From NCBI GenBank assembly GCA_029216955.1, contig JANAVB010044018.1:3133359-3197358 (forward strand): DNA of 64,000 nt. Direction: 5' to 3'. Below, in pieces: positions 30,966-44,200 of the stretch (its first letter is position 1; each line of letters starts with the position of its first letter). This DNA is from Iris pallida. Its lineage: Eukaryota; Streptophyta; Magnoliopsida; Asparagales; Iridaceae. The notes below the pieces were generated by a model. The model did not search any database, was not told the DNA's origin, and worked only from the letters and a program-made list of their open reading frames with translations. The translations under genes and the position numbers were made by a program.

Positions 30966-33481
30966 TGTCACGCCCCAGAACCAGAATACTGGAGAGCGGG
31001 GGTGAACATAGCCAGCTACATATATTAAAATGAAGTCCATCTCGCTATACGGTCACGGGTGTCTAGATATGAAGGTTTACTGCAGGCCAACGGTCTCTTA
31101 AGGTCAAGCCTATTGTCTCAATCTCAAGCAAGTAATATAAGTACAAGATGTTTGACCACCAAATATACAATAAAAGGCGTCCCAAATATTACATATTCAG
31201 TTGATCATGAAGCTAGTAGTACAAAATGCGAGGACTAGCAAGAGTTTAGTCATACATGATCAACCCTAGGATTTGTTAATCATGTTTACAGCCCGTAGGC
31301 AGACAGTAAGTAAATATGCATCGAGCTAACAGGTGCTCGTCGGCTAAACGCCTCAAAAGAATAATTTTACAATAGAGTGAGCGAAACAAAATAGAAAACC
31401 CACTCGTAGCCCGGGTTCCTTCAAGTCGCCACCATCGGGCTGGAGGTTCGGTAGATCCTCGAGTGCTGCTCCAAAATCTGGCCACACAAAACCAGCTGGG
31501 TCAAACCCCAGAAAGAGCAAGTGCCATAAAGGAGGCCACGAAATAAGAACAAAACCAGCATATCAGAACATAAGAAATTGGAAGAAAAGTACAAGTAATA
31601 AAAGTACAGCCGGACACTAAACGACTAGGGGTACGAGACTACTCCGCGAGCCAGATTACAACCCGTAAACCAAACGAGGACCGGGGTTGTAACCCTTCGC
31701 CTGAATAGCACTTGTCCCTATCCATTTATTGTTACAACAAGTAAAACAATCATGCTCAGGAGTACCAGGGTACAGGAACTAGACAAGACTTAGACAGGGC
31801 TAGACATCATCCATTCATAAGCGGCCAAGCAAAATACTACGGCTTACTACTTTAACTAACTAGGGTTATCACAAGCCTAATTACTAACAAGATGCAAGTG
31901 AGAATTTCCCAGTCCCAAGCCCTGCAGACCATCCAGTTATCCTTCCGCGGGTTGAGAGTATGGTTGGGTACATCGCCCGGGAGACGATATACCCTTAGGT
32001 GACTTAGAGGGTTCAACACATGACAGTGCGCTGGAAATGTGCTCTACTCGTCGGCAAGCTACAAGTCCAATTAAGAGCGCCCAGATAACGAGATTGCCTG
32101 TGACTGGAAATTCTCCATGAACTATAGTTTGATCTAGTCATTAGCCTAATCCATATTCAGTATGAATCCCTGACCGTGGGAACCAGGGAGTCACGTCCTA
32201 GACATGATGCAAGACAAGACAAGTGGATTGCACAAGCAAGCAAGCAGGAATACCCACGGTGTCAAGTTGATTATACGAGTCAAGTTAGCCGTCGCAACAT
32301 CATCAAGATAAATCAAGTCAGGGTACTTGTCAGGAGTGCGCCACGACGGGCCACTATCATGTCAGGTTGGTCATGTCAGGAGTGCACCACTACGGGTCAC
32401 CGTCGTGTTATGCTAGTTCTTTGTCATACCATGCCATGTACAATAGTCATTCCAAACATATTAAGTAAAACCAAATCTCCATGATTGGACAGATTGTACA
32501 AGGGTCCCTGGGGTCGGGTTGCACAGGAGTCAAGTGCGCCAGGGGCCAACTGCGCAGGAGTGAGCTGCGCAAAAGTTGGCTTGCTCTGAGCCGGTTGGCG
32601 CAGTGGTCAGATTGCGCATGAGTGAAGTGCACGGGAGGGATGGCGCATGGGTCAGATTGCGCATGAGCGGACTGCGCATGAGCAGACTGCGCAAGAGTCC
32701 CTGCGCGCTGGGGTTGAGCGCAGTTCACCATGGGGCAAGCTGCACGGTCGGCGCTGCGCTAAAGAGCGCAGGCCGAGGGGGATGCGCAGTCCTGCACTGC
32801 GCTAAAGAGCGCAGGCTGCAGTCTTCGTCTCCAGGCCGAGAGCAAGCATCAAGAATACCAAAAATCCTATTCTTCATATCTTGGTCAAATCAAAGCCAAA
32901 TCTAGAATTTCAAAGTTCTAACTTGAGTAAAATTGAGTTCTCTTCCACATGGAAGCATCAAAACCCACAAAAATCCAACCAAAATAGATCAAAACCATGT
33001 AAATCCAAAAATAGTTAAAACCTAGATCTAGAACAATGGAGACTCTAAATCACAAAAATGTCAAGCACTAATGTTGATCACCATGGCCTAATCTAGCTAA
33101 TGAATAAATAAAATGTGGTTCTAATGTGGTGGCAAGGTGCACTTGCCTATGGGTGATGGTGTTGTGTAGAGGAAGAAGAAGAAGAATTAATGGAGGAAAG
33201 TAATGAAGAGAGAGAGTGTTAGGTGGGGATTTTAATGGTGGAGGATAAGTTGAGTGTAGGGTGGAGGTTAGCTAAGGTGCTCCAATGCAAAATAAACCAA
33301 ACCAAACCAAACCAACCTTCTCCACAACATAAAACCAAGCCAGGTAAAACCCAATTACGAGAAATCCAAAATCCGCAAGTCAAGTCAATTACAAGTACAG
33401 GCCAAAATCAGAGAAAATAAAATACAGGTCCGAAATACGTATACGCCTGATAAAATACGTATTCCGAATATGGGTGTTACA
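30966..33481 (-). repeat. Array LTR 1 (2,516 bp)
   Basis: Plus-strand start TGTCACGCCCCAGAACC, end ATATGGGTGTTACA. It is 150 bp shorter than the others. About 106 bp present at 39969-40074 are absent here, the junction lying in TAAAA at about 32468. It also has one 45-bp CAGATTGCGCATGAGTG unit where the others have two. It holds two 18-bp perfect hairpins (32754-32771, 32797-32814). Confidence 0.95.
32500..32830 (-). repeat. TGCGC-rich hairpin region of array LTR 1
   Basis: TGCGCA/GTGCGC words recur about every 15-25 bp. CTGCGCT-AAAG-AGCGCAG occurs twice, 43 bp apart. Opposite-strand ORFs with repeated His-Ala-Gln-Ser-Asp readings are by-products of this periodicity. The equivalent blocks are about 40090-40470, 47750-48125 and 55085-55455. 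Confidence 0.8.
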
Positions 33482-33500
33482 ACTCTACCCACCTTAAAAG
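33482..33500 (-). other. Polypurine tract, array copy 1
   Basis: The minus strand reads TTAAGGTGGGTAGAGT directly before the LTR start TGTAACACCC. The same tract adjoins LTRs 2 and 3 at 41132 and 48783, at the 3' end of each internal region. Confidence 0.8.
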
Positions 33501-33646
33501 AATTCCGTCCTCGAAATTTAATCAAGGAGCTAGAGAGACAAGGACAAGTTATACTATTCACATGCAAGCTATACTAAGCAGTCAATCAAACAATCACGCA
33601 TGCAAGCAAGGACAGAAGGCATAAGGCATAAGGAAGACATTATACC

Positions 33647-36600
33647 TTATGAGTCAAACAGGTAGGGATATCGCGATCGGATGTCGTCCTCACGCTCCCA
33701 CGTTGACTCACCTAGAGAGTGATGATCCTAAGCAACACGGACTAAACTAATAGTCTTGTTCTTGAGTATCTTCTCTCTCCGGTCCAATATAGACACGGGC
33801 CTCTCCTCGTACGAAAGGTTGGTACCAACAACCAATTCTGAATGGTCTAGGATATGGCTCGGGTCCGGGATATACCGTCGCAATTGGGACAGATAGAATA
33901 CATCATGCACCTCACTTAACGACGACGGAAGAGCAAGACGATAGGATACATCTCCTACTCGCTCCAGGATATCGAACGGCCCTATATACCTAGGACTAAG
34001 CCTTCTCCGCACGCCAAAACGAATGACGCCGCGGTTAGGTGAGATCCTAAGGAATACATGGTCGCCGATAGCAAACTCTAAGGGACGTCGATGGGCATCA
34101 GCCCAATGTCGCTGGCGATCTTGGGCAACTCGAAGACGATCTCTGATCCTTCTGACCACTTCAATTGTCTGGGCAATCATTTCTGGACCGAGCATCTGCC
34201 TCTCTCCAATATCATCCCACGTTAGCGGGGATCTGCACTTTCTTCCATACAAAGCCCCGAATGGTGCCATCTGGATGCTGGCCTGGAAGTTATTATTGTA
34301 TGAGAACTCCACCAGGTACAGGTGATCTTCCCACGAACCACCGAAGTCAAGTGTACAAGATCTCAACATGTCTTCAAGAGTCTGGATTGTGCGCTCTGAC
34401 TGGCCATCTGTTTGCGGATGATAAGCTGAGCTAAACTGGAGACGAGTTCCCAAACTCTCTTACAGGCTGTGCCAAAAGTGTGACGTAAACCTCAAATCTC
34501 GGTCCGAGGTGATACTGACGGGCACACCGTGAAGCCTGACAATATGCCTGAGGTACTTCTCTGCCAACTGAGCCGTTGACTGCCTAACTCTGAATGGGAG
34601 AAAATGAGCCACCTTCGTGAGCCTGTCAACTATAACCCAAATAGCATCTCTACCAGCTGGAGATCTAGGCAATCCAGTCACAAAATCCATGGTCACATGC
34701 TCCCACTTCCATTCTGGAATCGGGAAGGGCTGAAGAAGTCCAGCGGGCCTCTGATGTTCAGCTTTAACCTGCTGGTAAACCAAACACCGAGAGACAAACC
34801 GGGCTATATCCCTCTTCATGCCATTCTACCAGAAACGCTGACGAATATCCCGGTACATCTTCGTGCCACCGGGATGAATAGAATACTGTGAACTTTGAGC
34901 TTCTGCCATGACCTCCTATCTGATATCTCCACTGGGTACACAAAGACGAGTGTCGTGCCGAAATGTACCATCTTCATGAATGCACTACTCTGGCCTTCTT
35001 CCTGCCTCATACTCTGTTCTGAGCCGCTAAAGTTTAGAATCTGTAGACTGCACCACTCGGATCCTCTCAACTATGCTGGACTGAACCTGTAGACTGGCCA
35101 TCAATGCCACGTTGGAAGGAAGAACCACTTCAATTCCCATCTTCTAAAAATCTGCCAATAACTCTGGTTGCGCCGTCAGGAAATAAACTCCGGCTCTCCT
35201 GCTCAACGTATCTGCTACAACGTTGGCCTTCCCTGGGTGATACTATAAATCTACATCGTAGTCCACCAGTAGCTCGAGCCATCTTCTCTGTCGCATATTA
35301 AGGTCCTTCTGGGTGAAAACATACTTCAGGCTCTTGTGATCAGTAAATATCTCCACTTTATCTCCGTACAAGTAGTGCCTCTACAACTTAAGTGCAAGCA
35401 CTACTGCTGCTAGCTCCAAGTCGTGGGTCGGGTAACTCTTCTCATGGTTACGAAGTTGGCGTGATGCATAAGATATTACCTTCCCATGCTGCATCAAGAC
35501 ACATCCCAATCCTCTGCCTGAAGCATCGCAATAAACTGTGAATCCTCCGGTCCCATCTGGAAGTGTGAGAATGGGAGCCGTTATCAAACCTCGCTTCAAC
35601 TTCTCGAATGATTCCTGACACTCCACTGTCCAAACAAACGGCACATCCTTACGAGTCAACTGGGTCATCGGCGCTGAAATCCTTACAAAATCTGAAACGA
35701 GTCGCCGGTAGTAGCCGGCCAATCCAAGGAAGCTGCGAACCTCTGCCACTGAACTAGGTGCTGGCCAAGCCTTGATAGCCACAATCTTCTGGGGATCCAC
35801 TTCCACTCTTCTTCGAGTAATGATGTGACCCAAGTACGATATACGATCGAGCCAGAACTCGCATTTACTGAACTTGTCGTACAACTGGTGCTCCCTAAGC
35901 GTCTGAAGGACGATTCTGAGATGCTGCTCATGCTCAGCTTCGCTCTTGCTGTAGACCAAGATATCATCTAGGAACACGATCACGAACTGATCCAAGTAAG
36001 GCATGAAAATGCGATTCATGAGGTCCATGAATACGGTCGGCGCATTGGTCGCTCCAAAGGGCATAACAAGGAACTCCCAATGCCCATATCTTGATCTAAA
36101 CGCTGTCTTCGGGATGTCCTGCTCTCTGACTCTGATCTGGTGGCATCCTGATCGTAAGTCTATCTTCGAGAACACTGAAGCCCTTCTGAGTTGATCAAAC
36201 AAGTCATCTATCCTCGGAAGAGGGTATCTGTTCTTGATTGTCACTGAGTTCAAGGTACGATAATCTACACATAACCTAGACGTACCATCCTTCTTTTTCA
36301 CAAGAAGCATCGGGGCTCCCCAAGGCGATCCACTTGCACGAATGAATCCCTTGGTCCTGAGTTCTTCAATCATCTTGTACAAAATCTCCAACTCTGAAGG
36401 TGCCATTCTGTAGACTCGCTCTGATACTGGTGCTGTCCCGGGGATCAAGTCTATTGTGAACTCGATCTCCCGCTCTGACGGCATCCCTGGAAGTTCTTCT
36501 GGGAAGACATTTGGAAACGCTTCAACTATCCTGGGTAACTGCACTGCTGCTACTGCCATCCGCAACACTTGGGAAGATGGCTCCACTGCTCCTCTGGAAA

Positions 36601-37000
36601 ATGAGAACTCTGGCTCGCCTGGAATGCTGAAACAACTCTGCCAATATGGCAGTCTATCCTAGCATATTGGTTCCTCAACCAATCCATGCCTAAGACTACA
36701 TCATAGTCTGTCATAGGGAATTCTATAAATCTAGCGGGGAACTCTCTACCGCTAACTATGATCCGACACGAGGAAAACACTCGTTCTAATCCTATAAGAC
36801 CATTACCAGTAAGTATATTGAGTCTTACTGATAATGACTCTGGCTCCAATCCTATCCGTGATGCGAATCGTGCAGACATGAATGAATGCGATGCACCAGA
36901 ATCAAATAATACCAATGCTGGAGAGGAGTTGACGAGAATAGTACCTGCCACTACCTCACCTGGTGCAACTTCTTCTTCCATAGCCATCATCATGGCCTGA
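33647..37000 (-). pseudogene. Tekay pol, array copy 1 (PR-RT-RH-IN-chromodomain)
   Basis: Minus-strand order: protease with [10 protein letters not shown] (36895-36903) and [13 protein letters not shown] and RNase H are in the 401-codon frame 35381-36586 ([58 protein letters not shown]). Integrase is in 34460-34819 and 33728-34453 (DFVTGLPRS, SDRDLRF, TDGQSERTI). The chromodomain-like tail has SYEERPVSILDRREK. Stops include TAG at 35381 and 35027 (shared with both other copies), TAA at 34457 splitting integrase, TAG before NGMKRD (34816) and TAG at 33728. The zinc-domain second Cys is Tyr (codon 34775-34777). This is the copy with the most broken integrase. Confidence 0.9.
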
Positions 37001-38223
37001 CCTCTAGCTGCGGGTCCCCTCTGCTGGAAACCTCTCTGCCTGCTCTGTACTTGGGCTTGGGTGTACTGCTGCTGGTTCTGCTGATGAAATGCCTGGGCTT
37101 GAGGCAACAATGGCCTCGGGTACTACTGCTGCTGCACAGGTGCTGGTCCCCTAACCAATGGACTGGTTAGATTGGAAGAGGATGAACTACCCCTATTCGG
37201 ACAAGCTTCTATCTTGTGATCTGCCGCTCCACAAGCCAGGCACAATCCTTGCGCCCTACGACAATCTGCCACTACATGGCCTGGCTTCCCACAATGAGAA
37301 CATCCCATCGCGGAAGTCTGCTTCTGCTTCTGCTGCTGCGGGTACGTCGAGGTCGAATGCTGAACCAACATCACTGAGGCCGCCCGCCTCGGAGTTCCAA
37401 TAGTCAAACTTCTAGCTGCCGGGGCTGGAGCTGATGATTGGAGTATCTGACTGTGGGACCGCTTCCTACCTCCGGTCCTATCCACTATCCTCTGGGAGGT
37501 GTACTCATGCCTCCTAGCCGCTCTCAATACTGCATCGAACGTCTGGTGCTCGAACTGCTCGACTGCCAACAAGATCTCCAAATGCAATCCCTGTTGGAAC
37601 CGCTGGGCCCTATCAAACTCGGTCGCCACCAAGGTGGGGGTAAACCTACTGAGTCTAGAAAACTCAGATGCATAACTGTCAACTGTTCTGCCTCCTTGCT
37701 TCAAGTTGGTAAATCTGGTCTGCAGGTCGTACCGAGCCACAATATCGAAATACTTCGTCTGGAACCTCTCTCTAAATACTGCACAAGCAATGGGTGCGAC
37801 TAATCCCATGGCTTGTGCCGCCCATCAACTACGAGCCAAGTCCAACAACTGCAGGCGTACCACCGCCACCTTCTCATTCTCAGGGGTCCTTGCTGCTTCC
37901 AGAACCACCTCGGTATCCTAAAGCCAAGCGTCCGCGGCAATCGCATCTTCACTATCGTCGAAGAAGGGAGGGTTCAGGCACTTGAAGCTGTTGGCCGTAC
38001 TGTTCCCTGGATGACCGCCTCTGGTCAAAGCATCTGCCACTACCTGGTGCAAGGCGTCTCCTCGACGATCCTGGGAAGCTATCAAGGTCCTGATGATACC
38101 TACCAAGGTGCCATCATCCGGCTCGGCAGGCTGAACGGGCTGAACTGGGGGCTCTCCTCCAGTAGGCACAACTCTAGAGGCTACTCCGGAATGCTGGGCT
38201 TGATCTCCGGATTGCTGGTCCAC
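37001..38223 (-). pseudogene. Tekay gag, array copy 1
   Basis: Two frames separated by stops: 37918-38223 (N-terminal, DALTRGGHPGNSTANSF) and 37123-37809 (228 codons: FRERFQTKYFD, LKQGGRTVDSYASEFSRLSRF, FQQGLHLEIL). The 3' part has two CCHC knuckles (CSHCGKPGHVVADC and CLACGAADHKIEAC), both intact. Stops include a TAG at 37915-37917 where copies 2 and 3 have CAG, a TGA before WAAQAMG, and a TAG at 37123 shared with copy 2. The upstream frame (to about 38313) has no ATG, so the authentic start codon seems lost or non-AUG; all copies read GTG-GAC-CAG at this point. Confidence 0.85.
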
Positions 38224-38465
38224 ATGAAGTGCTCCACCTTGCTGATCAGCAGGGTCAGGTACAGTACCACTGAAGAAGACGACACAGGAAAAATAATAAG
38301 GAAGGACCAGGACAGATCAATGATACAAGCATGTGATCAAGTCAAGATTCCAGAGATTCAGAGGATATGAACGGAGATCAAGGACGAGTAATGATTGAGA
38401 CATCTATCCGGTAAACCCTCACATATCTTGAATACTAAGACCTGCATGGGCCACCACTTAAACCA
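38224..38465 (-). other. Leader and primer-binding region, array copy 1
   Basis: Non-coding sequence between gag and LTR 2. Next to the LTR the minus strand reads TGGTTTAAGTGGTGG then CCCATGCAGGTCTT; the same block adjoins LTRs 3 and 4. It occupies the primer-site position but does not clearly match the initiator-Met primer site. Confidence 0.5.
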
Positions 38466-41131
38466 TGTCACGCCCCAGAACCAGAATACTGGAGAGCGGG
38501 GGCAAACATAGCCAGCTACGTATATTGAAATGAAGTCCATCTCGCTATACGGTCACGGCTGTCTAGATATGAGGGTTTACAGCAATCCAACGGTCTCTTA
38601 AGGTCAAGCCTATTGTCTCAATCTCAAGCAAGTAATATAAGTACAAGATGTTTGACCACCAAATATACAATAAAAGGCGTCCCAAATATTATATATTCAG
38701 TTGATCATGAAGCTAGTCGTACAAAATACGAGGACTAGCAAGAGTTTAGTCATACATGATCAACCCTAGGATTTGTTAATCATGTTTACAGCCCGTAGGC
38801 AGACAGTAAGTAAATGTGCATCGAGCTAACAGGTGCTCGTCGGCTAAACGCCTCAAAAGAATAATTTTACAATAGAGTGAGCGAAACAAAATGGAAAACC
38901 CACTCGTAGCCCGGGTTCCTTCTAGTCGCCACCATCGGGCTGGAGGTTCGGTAGATCTTCGGGTGCTGCTCCGAAATCTGGCCACACAAAACCAGCTGGG
39001 TCAAACCCCAGAAAGAGCAAGTGCCACAAAGGAGGCCACGAAATAAGAACAAAACCAGCATATCAGAACATAAGAAATTGGAAGAAAAGTACAAGTAATA
39101 AAAGTTCAGCCGGAAAAAAAATGACTAGGGGTACGAGACTACTCCGGGAGCCAGATTACAACCCGTAAACCAAACGAGGACCAGGATTGTAACCCTTCGC
39201 CTGAATAGCACTTGTCCCTATCCATTTATTGTTACAACAAGTAAAACAATCATGCTCAGGAGTACCAGGGTACAGGAACTAGACAAGACTTAGACAGGGC
39301 TAGACATCATCCATTCACAAGCGGCCAAGCAAAATACTACGGCTTACTACTTTAACTAACTAGGGTTATCACAAGCATAATTACTAACAAGATGCAAGTG
39401 AGAATTTCCCAGTCCCAAGCCCTGCAGACCATCCAGTTATCCTTCCGCGGGTTGAGAGTATGGTTGGGTTCATCGCCCGGGAGACGATATACCCTTAGGT
39501 GACTTAGAGGGTGCAACACATGACAGTGCGCTGGAAATGTGCTCTACTCGTCGGCAAGCTACAAGTCCAATTAAGAGCGCCTAGATAACGAGATTGCCTA
39601 TGACTGGAAATTCTCCGTGAACTATAGTTTGATCTAGTCATTAGCCTAATCCATATTCAGCATGAATCCCTGACCGTGGGAACCAGGGAGTAACGTCCTA
39701 GACATGATGCAAGACAAGACAAGTGGATTGCACAAGCAAGCAAGCAGGAACACCCACGGTGTCAAGTTGATTATACGAGTCAAGTTAGCCGTCGCAACAT
39801 CATCAAGATAAATCATGTCAGGGTACATGTCAGGAGTGCGCCACGACGGGCCACTATCATGTCAGGTTGGTCATGTCAGGAGTGCACCCCTACGGGTCAC
39901 CGTCGTGTTATGCTAGTTCCTTGTCATACCATGCCATGCACAATAGTCATTCCAAATATATTAAGTAAAATCAAGTTCATGACAAAAGGCGTAAGGATAT
40001 AAAATGGGCGTAAAATATATAATAAAATATCAATATACAGGGCTATAGAAGAGCCAAGCTTAAGGAAAAATAAAACCAAATCTCCATGATTGGACAGATT
40101 GCACAAGGGTCCCTGGGGTCGGGTTGCGCAGGAGTCAAGTGCGCCAGGGGCCAACTGCGCAGGAGTGAGCTGCGCAAAAGTCGGCTTGCGCTGAGCCGGT
40201 TGGCGCAGGGGTCAGATTGCGCATGAGTGAAGTGCGCAGGAGGGATGGAGCATGGGTCAGATTGCGCATGAGTGAAGTGCACGGGAGGGATGGCGCATGG
40301 GTCATATTGCGCATGAGCGGACTGCGCATGAGCAGACTGCGCAAGAGTCCCTGCGCGCTGGGGTTGAGCGCAGTTCACCATGGGGCAAGCTGCGGGGTCG
40401 GCGCTGCGCTAAAAAGCGCAGGCCGAGGGGGATGCGCAGTCCAGCACTGCGCTAAAGAGCGCAGGCTGCAGTCTTCGTCTCCAGGCCGAGAGCAAGCATC
40501 AAGAACACCAAAAATCTCATTCTTCATATCTTGGTCAAATCAAAGCCAAATCTAGAATTTCAAAGTTCTAACTTGAGTAAAATTGAGTTCTCTTCCACAT
40601 GGAAGCATCAAAACCCACAAAAATCCAACCAAAATAGATTAAAACCATGTAAATCTAAAAATAGTTAAAACCTAGATCTAGAACAATCGAGACTCCAAAT
40701 CACAAAAATGTCAAGCACTAATGTTGATCACCATGGCCTAATCTAGCTAATGAATAAATAAAATATGGTTCTCATGTGGTGGCAAGGTGCACTTGCCTAT
40801 GGGTGATGGTGTTGTGTAGAGGAAGAGGAAGAAGAATTAATGGAGGAAAGTAATAAAGAGAGAGAGTGTTAGGTAGGGATTTTAATAGTGGAGGATAAGT
40901 TGACTGTAGGGTGGAGGTTAGCTAAGGTGCTCCAATGCAAAATAAACCAAACCAAACCAAACCAACCTTCTCCACAACATAAAACCAAGCCAGGTAATAC
41001 CCAATTACGAGAAATCCAAAATCTGCAAGTCAAGTCAATTACAAGTACATGCCAAAATCCGAGAAAATAAAATACAGGTACGAAATACGTATACGCCTGA
41101 TAAAATATGTATTCCGAATATGGGTGTTACA
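38466..41131 (-). repeat. Array LTR 2 (2,666 bp)
   Basis: Shared by internal regions 1 and 2. Same termini as LTR 1; carries the ~106-bp segment (39969-40074) and two copies of the 45-bp unit. Hairpins at 40404-40421 (loop AAAA) and 40447-40464. Confidence 0.95.
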
Positions 41132-41296
41132 ACTCTACCCACCTTAAAAGAATTCCGTCCTCAAAATTTAATCAAGGAGCTAGAGAGACAAGGACAAGTT
41201 ATACTATTCACATGCAAGCTATACTAAGCAGTCAATCAAACAATCACGCATGCAAGCAAGGACGGAAGGCATAAGGCATAAGGAAGATATTATACC

Positions 41297-44200
41297 TTAT
41301 GAGTCAAACAGGTAGGGATATCGCGATCGGATGTCGTCCTCATGCTCCCACGTTGACTCACCTAGAGAGTGATGACCCCAAGCAACACGGACTAAACTAA
41401 TAGTCTTGTTCTTGAGTATCTTCTCTCTTCGGTCCAATATAGACACGGGCCTCTCCTCGTACGAAAGGTTGGTACCAACAACCAATTCTGAATGGTCTAG
41501 GATATGGCTCGGGTTCGGGATATACCATCGCAATTGGGATACATGGAATACATCATGCACCTCACTTAACGACGGCAGAAGAGCAAGATGATAGGATACA
41601 TCTCCAACTCGCTCCCGGATATCGAACGGCCCTATATACCTAGGACTAAGCTTTCCCCGCACGCCAAAACGAATGACGCCGCGGTTAGGCGAGATCCTAA
41701 GGAATACATGGTCGCCGATAGCAAACTCTAAGGGACGTCGATGGGCATCGACCCAATGTCGCTGGCGATCTTGGGCAACTCGAAGACGATCTCTGATCCT
41801 TCTGACCACTTCAATTGTCTGGGCAATCATTTCTGGACCGAACATCTGCCTATCTCCAACATCATCCCACGCTAGCGGGGATCTGCACTTCCTACCATAC
41901 AGAGCCTCGAATGGTGCCATCTGGATGCTGGCCTGGAAGCTATTATTGTACGAGAACTCCACCAGGTGCAGGTGATCTTCCCACGAACCACCGAAGTCAA
42001 GTGTACAAGATCTCAACATGTCTTCAAGAGTCTGGATTGTGCGCTCTGACTGGCCATCTGTTTGCGGATGATAAGCTGAGCTAAACTGGAGACGAGTTCC
42101 CAAACTCTCTTGTAGGCTGCGCCAAAAGTGTGATGTAAACCTCGAATCTTGGTCCGAGGTGATACTGACGGGCACACCGTGAAGCCTGACAATATGCCTG
42201 AGGTACTTCTTTGCCAACTGAGCCGTTGACTGCCCAACTCTGAATGGGAGAAAATGAGCCACCTTCGTGAGCCTATCAACTATAACCCAAATAGCATCTC
42301 TACCAGCTGGGGATCTAGGCAATCCAGTCACGAAATCCATGGTCACATGCTTCCACTTCCATTCTGGAATCGACAAGGGCTGAAGAAGTCCAGCGGGCCT
42401 CTGATGTTCAGCTTTAACCTGCTGGTAAACCAAACACCGAGAGACAAACCGGGCTATATCCCTCTTCATGCCATTCCACCAGAAATGCTGACGAATATCC
42501 CGGTACATCTTCGTGCCACCGGGATGAATAGAATACTGTGAACTGTGAGCTTCTGCCATGACCACCTGTCTGATATCTCTACTGTGTACACAAAGACGAG
42601 TGTCGTGCCGAAGTGTACCATCTTCATGAATGCACAACTCTGGCATTCTTCCTGCCTCATACTCTGCTCTGAGCCGCTAAAGCTTAGAATCTGTAGACTG
42701 CGCCACTCGGATCCTCTCAACTATGCTGGACTGAACCTGTAGACTGGCCATCAATGCCACGTTGGAAGGAAGAACCACTTCAATTCCCATCTTCTGAAAA
42801 TCTGCCAATAACTCTGGTTGCGCCGTCAGAAAATAAACTCTGGCTCTCCTGCTCAACGCATCTGCTACAACGTTGGCCTTCCCTGGATGATACTGCAAAT
42901 CTACATCGTAGTCCACCAGTAGCTTGAGCCATCTTCTCTGTCGCATATTAAGGTCCTTCTGGGTGAAAACATACTTCAGGCTCTTGTGATCAGTAAATAT
43001 CTCCACTCTATCTCCGTACAAGTAGTGTCTCTACAACTTAAGTACAAACACTACTGCTGCTAGCTCCAAGTCGTGGGTCGGGTAACTCTTCTCATGGTCA
43101 CGAAGTTGGCGTGATGCATAAGATATTACCTTCTCATGCTGCATCAAGACACATCCCAATCCTCTGCCTGAAGCATCGCAATAAACTGTGAATCCTCCGG
43201 TCCCATCTGGAAGTGTGAGAATGGGAGCCGTTATCAAACCTCGCTTCAACTTCTCGAATGATTCCTGACACTCTACTGTCCAAACAAACGGCACATCCTT
43301 ATGAGTCAACTGGGTCATCGGTGCTGAAATCCTTGTAAAATCTAAAACGAATCGCCGGTAGTAGCCGGCCAATCCAAGGAAGCTGCAAACCTTTGCCACT
43401 GAACTAGGTGCTGGCCAAGCCTCGATAGCCACAATCTTCTGGGGATCCACTTCCACTCCTCCTCGAGTAATGATGTGACCCAAGTACGAAATGCGATCGA
43501 GCCAGAACTCGCATTTACTGAACTTGGCATACAACTGGTGCTCCCTAAGTGTCTGAAGGACGATTCTGAGATGCTGCTCATGCTCAGCTTCGCTCTTGCT
43601 GTAGACCAAGATATCATCTAGGAACACGATCACGAACTGATCCAAGTAAGGCATGAAAATGCGATTCATGAGGTCCATGAATACGGCCGACGCATTGGTC
43701 GCTCCAAAGGGCATAACAAGGAACTCCCAATGCCCATATCTTGATCTAAACGTTGTCTTCGGGATGTCTTGCTCTCTGACTCTGATCTGGTGGTATCCTG
43801 ATCGTAAGTCTATCTTCGAAAACACTGAAGCCCCTCTGAGTTGATCAAACAAGTCATCTATCCTCGGAAGAGGGTATCTGTTCTTGATTGTCACTGAGTT
43901 CAAGGTACGATAATCTACACATAACCTGGACGTACCATCCTTCTTTTTCACAAGAAGCATCGGGGCTCCCCAAGGCGATCCACTTGCACGAATGAATCCC
44001 TTGGTCCTGAGTTCTTCAATCATCTTGTACAAAATCTCCAACTCTGAAGGCGCCATTCTGTAGACTCGCTCTGATACTGGTGCTGTCCCGGGGATCAAGT
44101 CTATTGTGAACTCGATCTTCCGCTCTGACGGCATCCCTGGAAGTTCTTCTGGGAAGACATCTGGAAACTCTTCAACTATCCAGGGTAACTGCACTGCTGC

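Noticed and set aside
32447..32731. Opposite-strand ORFs with repeated HAQSDPCA-like peptides, also at 40043-40381, 47694-48032 and 55027-55365
   Set aside because: They lie wholly inside the TGCGC-rich part of the array LTRs, occur in both strands and several frames, and follow the 15-45 bp DNA periodicity.
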